Positions 37,592-46,947 are shown, numbered from the stretch's first letter. The stretch: DNA of 64,000 bases from Sphingomonas sp. Leaf20 (GCF_001421535.1 NZ_LMKN01000008.1:710980-774979); one strand, 5' to 3'. Notes: generated from the letters alone by a model not told the origin. Numbers and translations are program-made.

Positions 37592-37843
37592 TCAGCGCGC
37601 CGCGAGATAGCGTTCGAGATCGTCGCAGCCGCCGATCGTCTCGCCGTCGATCACGATCAAGGGCGTCGTCGCGATGCCATGCTCGGCCTTGAACGCCTCG
37701 ACCGCGTCGCGATCGCGCAAGATGCGGTCATCGACGTCATAGCCTTCTGCCTGCAGCAATTGCTTTGCACGGATGCCGAACGGGCAGACATGGTCGGGGA
37801 GCACCATCCGGTGCAGCGTGGCGGTACGGGGTTCGGTCATCAT
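37592..37843 (-). CDS. Glutaredoxin-like protein
   Basis: An 83-residue thioredoxin-fold protein. The active site is CPFG with only one Cys (Cys20), a monothiol-type arrangement rather than CPYC. The cis-Pro loop TTPLIVIDGE and the GG-D motif ETIGGCDDLERY, used to bind glutathione, are intact. It leads the operon grx-tspO-DCC, so a redox theme is shared. A second Met two codons on is an equally good start. Confidence 0.85.
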   Translation of the reverse strand: MMTEPRTATLHRMVLPDHVCPFGIRAKQLLQAEGYDVDDRILRDRDAVEAFKAEHGIATTPLIVIDGETIGGCDDLERYLAAR

Positions 37844-37948
37844 CGTCCTCGCGGTCGCGCGATCCGATCATCGGACCGCGCGCATGCCGCTATAGCGCGG
37901 GACCGGGACGGACGTTCCGTGGTCGCGCTGTCGAACGCCGCGCGCATC

Positions 37949-38980
37949 TCAGCGTTTGAGCGCGCGCCGTATTCTCGACCAGCTGACGAACTTGAAATTC
38001 TGCGTGTCGGGCGCGTTGTCGCCGTCCTGCGCGACGAACAGCCCCGTCGGATAGTCCGGCCCGAAATTGCCGAGCGCGAGTTCGATCCCGTCGGTCTCGC
38101 TCGTGCCGTCGATCGCGCCGCCACCGATACGGAACCGCCCCGCAAAGGTCGCGCCGGGCAGTCGGTAAAGCGTGTAGGCATTGTCACCCTGGCTCGAGGC
38201 CACGAGATAGCCGCCCGTGCGGCCGGACGGGGCGAGCGCAAGCCCTTCGGCATCCGCGACGAGCGTCTTGCCGTCGACCTTCGCGATCGGCGTCGCGGTC
38301 GGCGATGCCGCAGGATCCGCGTCGAACCGCCAGAGCCCGACATCCTCCTCGGCGACGTAGAGCAGCCCGGTCCGGTCGTCGACGACGCAGCCTTCGGCCT
38401 GGCTGGCAAGCTTCATCGAGCGCACCGTCGTGACCTTGGGGGCAGCAGCCGAGATGTCGATCGCGACCTGGTCGATCCGGCCGTCCTTAAGGACGACAAA
38501 GCCGAACAGCGCCTTGTCGCGGGCGCGGGTCCACAGGCACATGCCATAGGCTTCGCCGGGACCGACCGGAAACCGGCCGAGCGGCATCAGCCGCGCCGCA
38601 GCCGTGTCGAGCACGAACAGCGCGACGTGCGCCGTCGCCAGCTCGGCACGGTCGCTCGCGGCGGCGATCACGCGCCCGCCCGACGTGCGAATGTCGACAT
38701 TGTTGAGCCGCGCGGCGGGGGTGAAGCTCAGCCGCTTGCCGGCAAGGCTGTAGACATGGATCCCCACCTGCTTGTCGGTCCCGATCACGAGGCTTTTCGC
38801 GGGATCGGCCGCGTTGCGCCAGATCGCGGGATCATCGGCCGCATCCGACACGCTGTCCACCGGATCGGTCTCGGCCGTCGCCGCCACCGTCGCCGCCACC
38901 GTCGGCACGGCGGCTGGCGGCGACGTCGTCTGCGTCACGCAGCCGCACAGCAGGAGCGCGGCAAGGGGAGACGCGCGCAT
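37949..38980 (-). CDS. Beta-propeller phytase, lipoprotein
   Basis: A 343-residue enzyme that hydrolyses phytate (inositol hexakisphosphate) to release phosphate, using bound calcium. The signature DDPAIWRN and the loops carrying Asp/Glu-rich calcium sites (RNAADPAKSLVIGTDKQVG, AEGCVVDDRTGLLYVAEEDVGLWRF, ADAEGLAL, DGIEL and the terminal QDGDNAPDTQNFK) identify the family. The N-terminus is a short signal with a lipobox-like LCGC (Cys14). It starts on the last base of the receptor stop codon (TGATG overlap), so the two are translated together, and a Pho box precedes the receptor. Confidence 0.93.
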   Translation of the reverse strand: MRASPLAALLLCGCVTQTTSPPAAVPTVAATVAATAETDPVDSVSDAADDPAIWRNAADPAKSLVIGTDKQVGIHVYSLAGKRLSFTPAARLNNVDIRTSGGRVIAAASDRAELATAHVALFVLDTAAARLMPLGRFPVGPGEAYGMCLWTRARDKALFGFVVLKDGRIDQVAIDISAAAPKVTTVRSMKLASQAEGCVVDDRTGLLYVAEEDVGLWRFDADPAASPTATPIAKVDGKTLVADAEGLALAPSGRTGGYLVASSQGDNAYTLYRLPGATFAGRFRIGGGAIDGTSETDGIELALGNFGPDYPTGLFVAQDGDNAPDTQNFKFVSWSRIRRALKR

Positions 38981-41900
38981 CAGAACGTCACTCGCACGCC
39001 GCCGGTGTAGCGGCGTCCGAACGTCTCGTGCTCGATCGTGTAGGCCGACGATCCGGCATAGCGGCGACCGGGACCGTTCAGCAGGTTCGCGAAATCGCCG
39101 TAGATCTCGACATTGCCGTTGATCGCATACCGCACGCTCGCGTCGAGTTCATTGTCCTTGGCCCAATAGAAATCGCCACCGTCGATCCCGCGGACGAGGC
39201 CCGAGATATTGGCGGTGCCCCCGATCGCATCGAGCCATGCCGACCGGTTCTGATACGAGACACGCGCCGAAAAGCCGTATTTCTCGTAATAGGCGATCAG
39301 GTTGTAGATCGCGTCGGAGGCACCGGGAAGCGGGACCTTGCGCGACGGCAGCGCGGCGGTGCCGGGGGTTTCGGCGCGGCTCTTGTTGATCGTCGCGTTG
39401 AGCTGGACGCCGAACCCGCCCATCCAGTCGGGCAGGCCAAGATCGGCGACGAACGGATCGAGCTGCTGCTGGATCGCGCCTTCGATGCCCATGATATAGC
39501 CGCTGCCGCCGTTGACGACGGTCGAGAAGACATAGTCCGAGCGATCGACCCCATTGGTGTTCAGGATCGACCGGCCAAAGCTTTGCGTCGAGTCGAACAG
39601 GACGTCGGTGACGTCCTTGTAATAGGCGCCGATCGACAGGAAGCCGCGCGGCATCGTGTAATATTCGACGTAGAGATCGACACCCTTGGCCTTTTCGGGC
39701 TTCGCGTCCGGGTTGCCGCCGCTGATCGTCCGGTTCGCGTCGTCATAAGACAGGTTGGGGCGAAGCTGGTCGTAATCGGGGCGTGCGGCGCCGGTGTTGA
39801 ACGACAACCGCGCCTTCATCCGGTCGTTGACGTCCCAGTTTAGGTGAAGGCTCGGATAGACGAGCGTCTGGCTCGATTTCACGTCGAGCAACCCGACGGT
39901 CGAGAAGGCCTGCGCATCGTTGCGGATATGCTCGACGCGCGCGCCGCCGATGACGCTGCCCCAGTTGGTTGTCGCGGTCGCCATCGCATAGCCGGCGTAG
40001 ACCTTCTCGCCCACGTCGTAGAAATTGGCATCGGTACGGACATAGCTGCCGACGGCCTGTGCCTGGTCGACAAGCCCGAGGACCTTGTCGCGGTCGAAAT
40101 ACTGGAAGGTGTAGCCGAGCGGGATCTCGCCCTGGAACCCGCCGGGCTTGGCGATCGCCGCATAGTTGGTCGGGATGCCGGCCGCGGCGAACTGTGCGGG
40201 CGTGCTCAGGTCGAGCAGATATTCGTTCGAGATCTTGGTGCGGTCGTCATAGCGGATGCCGGCCGCGAACACCGTCGAGGCCCCGAACACCGTCGCCGCA
40301 CGGCTGATGTCGAGCTTTGCGGTATAGGCCTCGGTGACGTCCTGCGCCTTGAGCGAGCGCAGGCGCGAGAGGGTGCGCGGGAAATCCTCGATCGCGGTCA
40401 CCCGGTCGCCGCGCGAGAAGGTGCCGTCGGGGTTGCGGATCGTGCGGTACAACTCGACCCTGGCGAGCTGCGGATCGGTCAGGTCGTAGCCGACGGTCAG
40501 CCGGTTGGCGGCATTGGCGCCGTTGGTCCCGAAAGACGGGCTGTCATAGTTCAGCTGCGCGGGCTGCGACCGGTCGTCGATCGAGCGCGTGAAGTTGCCG
40601 CGCCATGCGACCTTCCAGTCGCCCAGCTCGTGATCACCGCCCAGCGTGTTGGTGAACACCGACTGCTTGTACTTGCGCACCGTGAAGTTCGAATTGAGAT
40701 CGACGCCGTACACCGTCCCGAGCAGCGGCGTGTTGCCCGTGCAGACGTCGGCATAGCCGGTGGTCCCCGAGGCGGGACGCGCGTTCACCGAACAGGCGGC
40801 AGTGCCGTTGGGCGTGCGCGACTGCTGGTCATCGAGATCGAAGATGTAGTTGTTGCGCTGCTCGTCGTCCTGAAACGCCGAATAGATCGTCTCGGCGAAC
40901 AGCTTGTGACCGGGGGCAGGGCGCCAGTCGAGCCGGGTCGACAGCGAATAGTTCTTGCGCGTCAGCCGGTAGAGCTTGTTCTCGGTCTCGCGCGCCCAGT
41001 TGCGCGTTTGATAGCCCGGGCGGAGGTCGCGATCGACCGCTTCGAAATCGGTCTCGAAATTGTCGGTGACCATGCCGCGCCGATACAGGCTGGCGGACGA
41101 GACGATGCCGAATTCGCCGATCCCCGTGTCGATCCGGTCGGAGACGACGAGCGAGCCTTCATATTCCGTCTTCTTGCCGAGCTCGACATGGCCCGCCCCG
41201 CCCTTGGCCTGCACCTTCAGCCCTGGATAGTCGAAGGCCGAGCGCGTGATGATGTCGACATTGCCCGCGATCGTCTCGCCGGTCATGTCGGGGGTCACCG
41301 CCTTGCGGACGATGATCTGCGACGCGATCGCCGAGGGGATCGAGTCGAAGCGCGCATCGCGGCCCTCCGGGCTGACGACGTTGATCCCGTCGAACGACAG
41401 TGTGGTCCAGTTGATCGGCGCGCCGCGCAGCGTGATGTACCGCGCCTGGCCCTGGTCACGCTGGACGCCGACGCCGGGCAGCCGGCTGACCGCCTGCGCG
41501 ACGTTCTGGTCGGGCAGGCGTCCGATCGAGTCCGAGGCGATGACCGAGACGAGCGACGGGCTGGTCCGCTGGATCTGAAGCGCGGCGGCTTCGGACTCGG
41601 CGATCGGCCGCGAACCAGACACCACGATCTCCGCATCGGCGTCAGGGGCCGACGCCGTCATCGCGACGTCGAGCGGCACCGCGGCGTCCGCGACCGTCAC
41701 GCTGCGCGTGACGTCGGGGAAGCCGACATAGCGGATCACGACATCGTGCGTGCCAGCGGGAACGCCGGTCAGCGAGAACCGCCCGGTCCGGTCGGCGGCG
41801 GTGGCGAGGCCCAGCGCGGGGATCGATACCGACGCGCCATCGAGATAGTCGCCGCTACCCTGCTGCGACACGACGCCGGTGATGCTGCCGCTCGCGCGCG

Positions 41901-42030
41901 GCGCCCCGGCGGGGTCGGCTTTCGTCTCGGCGCGCGCAATGCCCGATGCGAGCGGCATCACCGCACAGCCGAGCAACAGCGCGCGCAGGAGAACGGGACC
42001 GCGTGAGCGGTGCGACAGGCCGATGATCAT
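38980..42030 (-). CDS. TonB-dependent receptor, phytate/phosphate-linked
   Basis: A 1016-residue outer-membrane receptor. After a signal peptide there is a CarbopepD-like beta domain (residues ~47-130: ITGVVSQQGSGDYLDGASVSIP and VVIRYVGF), then the plug (IGRLPDQNVAQAVSRLPGVGVQRDQ, IVVSGSRPI) and a 22-strand barrel ending in a C-terminal Phe (GGVRVTF). The TonB box is likely within the DAEIVVSGSR region. It probably imports phytate or its breakdown products, given the overlapping phytase gene downstream. Pho-regulated through the box at 42102-42130. Confidence 0.93.
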   Translation of the reverse strand: MIIGLSHRSRGPVLLRALLLGCAVMPLASGIARAETKADPAGAPRASGSITGVVSQQGSGDYLDGASVSIPALGLATAADRTGRFSLTGVPAGTHDVVIRYVGFPDVTRSVTVADAAVPLDVAMTASAPDADAEIVVSGSRPIAESEAAALQIQRTSPSLVSVIASDSIGRLPDQNVAQAVSRLPGVGVQRDQGQARYITLRGAPINWTTLSFDGINVVSPEGRDARFDSIPSAIASQIIVRKAVTPDMTGETIAGNVDIITRSAFDYPGLKVQAKGGAGHVELGKKTEYEGSLVVSDRIDTGIGEFGIVSSASLYRRGMVTDNFETDFEAVDRDLRPGYQTRNWARETENKLYRLTRKNYSLSTRLDWRPAPGHKLFAETIYSAFQDDEQRNNYIFDLDDQQSRTPNGTAACSVNARPASGTTGYADVCTGNTPLLGTVYGVDLNSNFTVRKYKQSVFTNTLGGDHELGDWKVAWRGNFTRSIDDRSQPAQLNYDSPSFGTNGANAANRLTVGYDLTDPQLARVELYRTIRNPDGTFSRGDRVTAIEDFPRTLSRLRSLKAQDVTEAYTAKLDISRAATVFGASTVFAAGIRYDDRTKISNEYLLDLSTPAQFAAAGIPTNYAAIAKPGGFQGEIPLGYTFQYFDRDKVLGLVDQAQAVGSYVRTDANFYDVGEKVYAGYAMATATTNWGSVIGGARVEHIRNDAQAFSTVGLLDVKSSQTLVYPSLHLNWDVNDRMKARLSFNTGAARPDYDQLRPNLSYDDANRTISGGNPDAKPEKAKGVDLYVEYYTMPRGFLSIGAYYKDVTDVLFDSTQSFGRSILNTNGVDRSDYVFSTVVNGGSGYIMGIEGAIQQQLDPFVADLGLPDWMGGFGVQLNATINKSRAETPGTAALPSRKVPLPGASDAIYNLIAYYEKYGFSARVSYQNRSAWLDAIGGTANISGLVRGIDGGDFYWAKDNELDASVRYAINGNVEIYGDFANLLNGPGRRYAGSSAYTIEHETFGRRYTGGVRVTF

Positions 42031-42101
42031 GATACTTCCCCCAGTGGTCCAGCTGGTCGGCTGGCCTGCGGGGGTGCCTATGGGACGCGGATGGCATCTG
42101 G

Positions 42102-42130
42102 GTGACGTGGCGGTGACAGTTCAGTGACGT
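42102..42130 (-). promoter_or_regulatory. Pho box with three direct repeats
   Basis: On the minus strand ACGTCAC (42124-42130), CTGTCAC (42113-42119) and ACGTCAC (42102-42108) stand 11 bases apart with four-base spacers, as in PhoB-binding sites (CTGTCAC-like 7-mers). It lies 72-100 bases before the receptor start, so PhoB should activate the receptor-phytase unit in low phosphate. Confidence 0.82.
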
Positions 42131-42274
42131 AGTCGTCACCCGTGTCGCGCGCGACCTGGATCGCGGCGCCGATCGCTCAGAAGCATCTTGCGCCGTCCGC
42201 GCCGAGCCGATAGACGCTCGCCATCGCAGTGCGATGCGGTTCGGCTGGTCGATCGACCAGCACGGATACGGCAT

Positions 42275-42348
42275 GCGGGTGTAGCTCAATGGTAGAGCTT
42301 TTGCTTCCCAAGCAAGTGACGAGGGTTCGATTCCCTTCACCCGCTCCA
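42275..42348 (+). tRNA. tRNA-Gly(CCC)
   Basis: A 74-nt cloverleaf with the 3' CCA encoded. The acceptor stem GCGGGTG (42275-42281) pairs with CACCCGC (42338-42344), the D arm is GTAGCTC..GAGC, the anticodon loop TTCCCAA (anticodon CCC) reads GGG codons, and the T arm has GGTTCGATTCC. It lies between divergent regulators of the phytase unit and the OFA transporter; no flanking integrase or att duplication is seen. Confidence 0.95.
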
Positions 42349-42428
42349 GTCGCTGCGACAAAAAACCCGAGATCTGGAACGTTGGGCCGCAGGGCCGCAG
42401 GGCATCCTCTGAACGCGTCTGCGAAAGA

Positions 42429-42457
42429 CGGGCGCCGCCTGTGTGAGACGGCGCCCG
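42429..42457 (-). terminator. Hairpin terminator after the OFA transporter gene
   Basis: CGGGCGCCG (42429-42437) pairs with CGGCGCCCG (42449-42457) around an 11-base loop. On the minus strand it follows the transporter stop by eight bases and is trailed by TCTTTCG, a weak U-tract. Confidence 0.6.
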
Positions 42458-42464
42458 GGACAGG

Positions 42465-44087
42465 TTATTCGAACAGGATGACCGCCTTCGACACGGTCAT
42501 GTAGATGCCCCACAGGATGGGGATCCCGACCGCGACCCAGGCGAACACGACCATGGGACTCGATCCGGTCTTCGCCTCGAGCGCTTCGGCCGCGGACGTC
42601 GACCCATCGACGGTGATGGGAGCGGGGGTTTCGTCCGCCGGCATGTGGAAACGGTCGGCGACCGGCTTGACGAACAGGTTCGCGACGAACCCCACGACGA
42701 GCATCGCGGCGAGCATCAGGAAAATCGGCTGATAGACCTGATCGCGCGGAATCCCCGCGGCGATCCGGCCGTCACGCATGTTGGCGACCAGCAGCGGCCC
42801 GACCACGCCGGCCGTCGACCATGCGGTCAGCAGGCGGCCATGGATCGCGCCGACGAACTTGGTCCCGAATATGTCCGCGAGATAGGCGGGCACCGTCGCG
42901 AAGCCGCCGCCATAGGTCGAGGCGAGGATGCAGAAGACGAGGATGAACAGGCCGAGGCTGCTGCCTGCCAGTGCGGGTGCCGCGATACCGTAGAGCACGG
43001 CACCGATCGCGAGGATGACCGCGTAGAGCGGCTTGCGGCCCAGGCGGTCGGAGAACCATGCCCAGAAGAAGCGACCACCGATGTTGAACAGGCTGATCGC
43101 ACCGACGAAACCGGCGCCGACTGCGGCGGCTGCGACCTTCTGGCTTTCCGAAAACGCGGTGAAGATGACGCCGGGTGCATCGATCAGCCGCCCGCCGAAT
43201 ATCTCCTGCAGCATCGGCGAGGCAACGCCGATGATACCGATCGACGCCGAGACGTTGAGCAGCAGCACGACCCAGATGAGCCAGAATTGCGGCGTCTTGT
43301 GCGCATCCTTCAGATGGACATTGAAGCGGCTGATCGCGGCCTTCGCGTCGGTCGGCGCCGTCCAGCCGGCGGGCTTCCACCCATCGGCGGGCACACGATA
43401 TCCAAGCGCGCCGGCCATCATGAACACGAAATAGATGACCGCGAGGACGAGGAACGTCTGCCAGACGCCAACGCCCGTGGGGCTGGCGAAATACTTCATC
43501 AGCGCGTTGGCGAGCGGGCTGCCGATCATCGCGCCGCCGCCAAAGCCCATGATCGCCATGCCCGTCGCCATCCCGCGGCGATCGGGAAACCATTTGATGA
43601 GCGTCGAGACGGGCGAGATATAGCCGAGACCGAGGCCGATGCCGCCGATCACGCCCGAGCCGAGCCAGATCAGCCATAATTGGTGCATCGACACGCCGAT
43701 CGCGCCAATCCCCATGCCGCCGCACCAGCAAAAGGCCGCGACCACGCCAGCCTTGCGCGGACCCGCGCGCTCGAGCCAGCCACCCCAGATCGCGGCGGCC
43801 GCGCCGAGCACGACGAAGAACAGCGTATAGGTCCAGACAAGATCGCTGACCCGCCAGTCGCACGTCGTGGTCGTCAGCGCCTGCACGAGCGTCATGCTCT
43901 CGCAGACGACGGGATCGGTCATCCCGATCGCGCGCGACAGCGGCAGCCAGAAGACGCTGAAGCCATAGGCCATGCCGATGCACAGATGGATGGCGAGCGC
44001 ACAGGGCGGGACCAGCCAGCGATTGAAGCCTGGCCTCGCCACCGTGCGTGCCCGGTCGAGCAGGCCCCCGGTCAATCCATCCGCCAT
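42465..44087 (-). CDS. OFA-family MFS transporter
   Basis: A 540-residue major-facilitator protein with 12 hydrophobic helices and a C-terminal extra helix. The segments PLSRAIGMTDP, YTLFFVVLGAAAAIWGGWLERAGPRK and KWFPDRRGMATGMAIMGFGGG match the oxalate/formate antiporter (OFA) family, typically exchanging organic anions such as oxalate, formate or lactate/pyruvate. The exact substrate is unknown. ATG 44087 is the fourth of a run of ATGs and is the best spaced from the AAAGG upstream. Confidence 0.85.
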   Translation of the reverse strand: MADGLTGGLLDRARTVARPGFNRWLVPPCALAIHLCIGMAYGFSVFWLPLSRAIGMTDPVVCESMTLVQALTTTTCDWRVSDLVWTYTLFFVVLGAAAAIWGGWLERAGPRKAGVVAAFCWCGGMGIGAIGVSMHQLWLIWLGSGVIGGIGLGLGYISPVSTLIKWFPDRRGMATGMAIMGFGGGAMIGSPLANALMKYFASPTGVGVWQTFLVLAVIYFVFMMAGALGYRVPADGWKPAGWTAPTDAKAAISRFNVHLKDAHKTPQFWLIWVVLLLNVSASIGIIGVASPMLQEIFGGRLIDAPGVIFTAFSESQKVAAAAVGAGFVGAISLFNIGGRFFWAWFSDRLGRKPLYAVILAIGAVLYGIAAPALAGSSLGLFILVFCILASTYGGGFATVPAYLADIFGTKFVGAIHGRLLTAWSTAGVVGPLLVANMRDGRIAAGIPRDQVYQPIFLMLAAMLVVGFVANLFVKPVADRFHMPADETPAPITVDGSTSAAEALEAKTGSSPMVVFAWVAVGIPILWGIYMTVSKAVILFE

Positions 44088-44189
44088 GATCATCATCCTT
44101 TAGTTATTGCGATCACCCATGCGGGCGGATTGTACGAAAAGAAACCCGACTTAGGTCTCGGCCCGGGACAATCGCATGCGCCGCGACGA

Positions 44190-44864
44190 TCAGTCGGCGA
44201 ACCGGATCTCGAGTGGTTCGAGGTCGGCGATGGTTGCGCGAACGTGCTGGCCGGGCGTGATCGGGCCGACGCCGGCGGGGGTCCCGGTGAAGATCAGGTC
44301 GCCCGGCGCGAGCTCGACGAAGCGCGACAGCGCGGCGATCACCTCGGCTACCGACCAGATCATCATCGACAGATCACCGGCCTGCCGGGACTCGCCGTCG
44401 ATCGTCAGCGCGATCGGTCCTGCCGCGGGCGGCGCACCGCGTGTCAGTGCCGCGATCGGGGCGGACCGGTCGAACCCCTTTGCCATGTCCCATGGGCGCC
44501 CTGCCTTTTTCGCAGCGCCCTGCAGGTCGCGCCGTGTCAGGTCGATGCCGACGGCATGGCCGAAGATCGTCGCGAGCGCGTCATCGGCAGTAATGTCCTT
44601 GCCGCCGGCACCGAGCGCGACGACGAGCTCGACCTCGTGATGCAGGTCCTGCGTCATGCTGGGATAGGGCAGCGTGCCGCCGCCCGGCACGACCGCATCC
44701 GCGGGCTTGGAGAAGAAGAACGGCTCCTGCCGCTCCGGATCGGAGCCCATCTCGCGCGCGTGATCGGCATAGTTCTGACCCACGCAGAAGATCCTGCGGA
44801 CGGGAAAGCGATCGGTCGCGCCGGCGATTCCGATCGTGGGGGCGGTGACGACGGGACACTGCAT
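44190..44864 (-). CDS. Fumarylacetoacetate hydrolase (FAH) family protein
   Basis: A 224-residue hydrolase/isomerase of the FAH family. The metal-binding pattern is HHEVELVVALG (two Glu) with the Asp in VGIDLTRRDLQ; RIFCVGQNYADHAREMG and PGDLIFTGTPAGVG are hallmark segments. Fumarylpyruvate hydrolase and 2-oxo-hepta-diene-dioate isomerases belong here; the substrate is not evident. GGAGGAG lies before ATG 44864. It is co-directional with the OFA gene, 102 bases apart, so organic-acid use is a plausible shared theme. Confidence 0.9.
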   Translation of the reverse strand: MQCPVVTAPTIGIAGATDRFPVRRIFCVGQNYADHAREMGSDPERQEPFFFSKPADAVVPGGGTLPYPSMTQDLHHEVELVVALGAGGKDITADDALATIFGHAVGIDLTRRDLQGAAKKAGRPWDMAKGFDRSAPIAALTRGAPPAAGPIALTIDGESRQAGDLSMMIWSVAEVIAALSRFVELAPGDLIFTGTPAGVGPITPGQHVRATIADLEPLEIRFAD

Positions 44865-45062
44865 ATGGTTCTCCTCCGATAGCCCGGGCTCGGGTCGGAG
44901 CGCGTTGGACCGCGCGGCCCGGCATTGCAACGCTGTGCCAGCCCCGTCCGGCAGGGCGTCGCCCGGTGGGACGGCAACGGTGCGCGACCGTACGCAACGC
45001 GTTGAACGGGAACGCCGTGATAGGGCGGAGGGTTACGGCTAGGTAACGATAGGAGATTCGCC

Positions 45063-46154
45063 ATGGCCACACAGCCCGTACGTTTTGACCCCTCGGTCGA
45101 GACGATCGCCGACGACGAGGCGGAGACGCTTGCATCGCTCAAGGACAGCTTTCGCGAGATTCTCGACACGACGTCGAAGGATTATGGCCATGCGGTCCGC
45201 GCCGTGCATGCCAAGGCGCACGGCATCGTCCGGGGCATGTTCACCGTCGCAGAGGGATTGCCCCCGGTCCTCGCGCAGGGAATCTTCGCGACGCCGGGCA
45301 CGCACGACGCGATCCTGCGCATTTCGACCAACGCGGGCGATATCCTCGACGACAGCGTGAGCCTGCCGCGTGGCGTCGCGCTGAAGATCCTCGACGTCGA
45401 GGGAAGCCGGCTGCCGGGTGCGGAGAACGCGACCACGCAGGATTTCATCATGGTCAACGGACCGGCGTTTGCCGCGCCCGATGCCAAGGCATTCTCGAAG
45501 AACCTCAAGCTTTTGTCGAAGACGACGGATCGGCTCGATGGTCTCAAGAAGGCGATGTCGGCCACGCTGCGCGTCGTCGAATCCGCGCTGGAAGCCGTCG
45601 GCACCGAGTCGGCGACGCTGAAGACGATGGGGGGCGCCAAGCCCGTCCATCCGCTTGGTGAGACCTATTTCTCGCAGACGCCGTTCCGCTACGGCGCATA
45701 TATCGCCAAGTTCGCGCTGTTCCCCGTCGCCCCGGAACTGACGCGGCTGACGGGTGACATCGTCGACATCACCGCGCGTCCCGATGCGCTGCGCGAAGTC
45801 GTGCGCGAGGAACTGATCGAGCATGGCGGCACGTGGGAATTGCGTGTGCAGCTCAACACCGATCTCGAGACGATGCCGATCGAGGATGCGTCGGCGGAAT
45901 GGGACCAGGCGCAAAGTCCGTTCGTGACGGTCGGGAAACTGACCGTCGAACCGCAGGTGTCGTGGGAGAACGGCGCGAGCGAAATGACCGAGGATTCGCT
46001 ATCGTTCAGCGTCTGGCACGGCGTCACCGATCACCAGCCGCTCGGCGGCATCAACCGTGCGCGCAAGGAAACCTACGAGCTGTCGGCGGATTTCCGGGGC
46101 TCGTTCAACGGCTGCCCGATCCATGAGCCGTCACGGATGTCCGACATTGCCTGA
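45063..46154 (+). CDS. Catalase-like protein
   Basis: A 363-residue protein of the catalase superfamily. The catalytic His region reads RAVHAKAHGIVRGMF (His49) and the distal Asn is in QDFIMVNGPAF. The final ~100 residues lack the R-x3-Y proximal heme-ligand motif of typical catalases, and the protein is much shorter than the usual ~480 residues, so catalase activity is doubtful. Such short members are often annotated simply as catalase family proteins. The next gene overlaps its 3' end by 32 bases. Confidence 0.82.
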   Translation: MATQPVRFDPSVETIADDEAETLASLKDSFREILDTTSKDYGHAVRAVHAKAHGIVRGMFTVAEGLPPVLAQGIFATPGTHDAILRISTNAGDILDDSVSLPRGVALKILDVEGSRLPGAENATTQDFIMVNGPAFAAPDAKAFSKNLKLLSKTTDRLDGLKKAMSATLRVVESALEAVGTESATLKTMGGAKPVHPLGETYFSQTPFRYGAYIAKFALFPVAPELTRLTGDIVDITARPDALREVVREELIEHGGTWELRVQLNTDLETMPIEDASAEWDQAQSPFVTVGKLTVEPQVSWENGASEMTEDSLSFSVWHGVTDHQPLGGINRARKETYELSADFRGSFNGCPIHEPSRMSDIA

Positions 46155-46920
46155 CGAGGCGGGGCAGGGTGGTCGCGGCCTGACGCTGTTTCATGTCAGC
46201 GACGTGCATTTCGGTGCGGAGGACCCCGCGGCGATCGCGTGGTTCTCCGCTTGCGTGAAGGCGGAGCGTCCCGATGCGGTGATCATGACGGGCGACCTGA
46301 CGATGCGCGCGACCAAGGCGGAGTTCCAGCAGGGCGGCGACTGGCTGCGAAGCCTCGGCGTGCCCGTGACGCTCGAGGTCGGCAACCACGACATCCCGTA
46401 TTACTGGGACCCGTTCCGTCGCCTGTTCGCCCCCTATCAGCGTTATGCGGCGGTCGAGACGATGATTGAGCGGCCCCTCGAACTGCCCGGGATAACCATC
46501 GTCCCGCTCAAGACGACCGCGCGCGCACAATGGCGGTGGAACTGGTCGAAGGGGCGTGTGGGGTCGGGATCCCTGTCGCGTGCGCTCGCGCTAATGGGAC
46601 AGGTGCCCGCGGGCAATCTGATCTTCGTCGCCGCGCATCATCCGTTGATCGAGGGCGGGACCAGCGCCACGGGCAAGACGCGCAACGGCGACGTCGCGCT
46701 GACCGCGCTGGCCGATGCGGGCGCGCATGCGGTGCTGTCGGGGCACGTCCATGATCCGTTCGACGTGCCGGTCGAGCGGAGCGGTCGGACCGTCCGCATG
46801 ATCGGTGCCGGGACGTTGTCGAAGCGGACTCGCGGCAGCCCCGCGGCGTTCAACGAAATCCGCGTCACCGGCGGTGCGTTCGAAACGATCCCGCGGACGC
46901 TCGACACGATCCCCGCCTAG
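46123..46920 (+). CDS. Metallophosphoesterase (calcineurin-like)
   Basis: A 265-residue phosphoesterase. Motifs for a dinuclear metal centre are all present: SDVHFG (D-x-H), MTGDLT (GD), EVGNHDI (GNHD), AAHHPL (H) and SGHVHDP (GHxH). The substrate may be a phosphodiester such as a cyclic nucleotide or nucleotide-sugar; it is not decidable. The start is uncertain: ATG 46123 overlaps the catalase-like gene, and a TTG at 46147 is an alternative. A terminator follows. Confidence 0.88.
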   Translation: MSRHGCPTLPDEAGQGGRGLTLFHVSDVHFGAEDPAAIAWFSACVKAERPDAVIMTGDLTMRATKAEFQQGGDWLRSLGVPVTLEVGNHDIPYYWDPFRRLFAPYQRYAAVETMIERPLELPGITIVPLKTTARAQWRWNWSKGRVGSGSLSRALALMGQVPAGNLIFVAAHHPLIEGGTSATGKTRNGDVALTALADAGAHAVLSGHVHDPFDVPVERSGRTVRMIGAGTLSKRTRGSPAAFNEIRVTGGAFETIPRTLDTIPA

Positions 46921-46947
46921 TCCGCGTCCGCCGCGACCGGGACCATG

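Noticed and set aside
42031..42274. A gene in the region between the receptor and tRNA-Gly
   Set aside because: Frames are short and no ribosome site is seen; the Pho box explains the conservation-like structure.
42275..42348. An integration site at tRNA-Gly
   Set aside because: No integrase gene and no nearby duplicate of the tRNA 3' end were found in the window.
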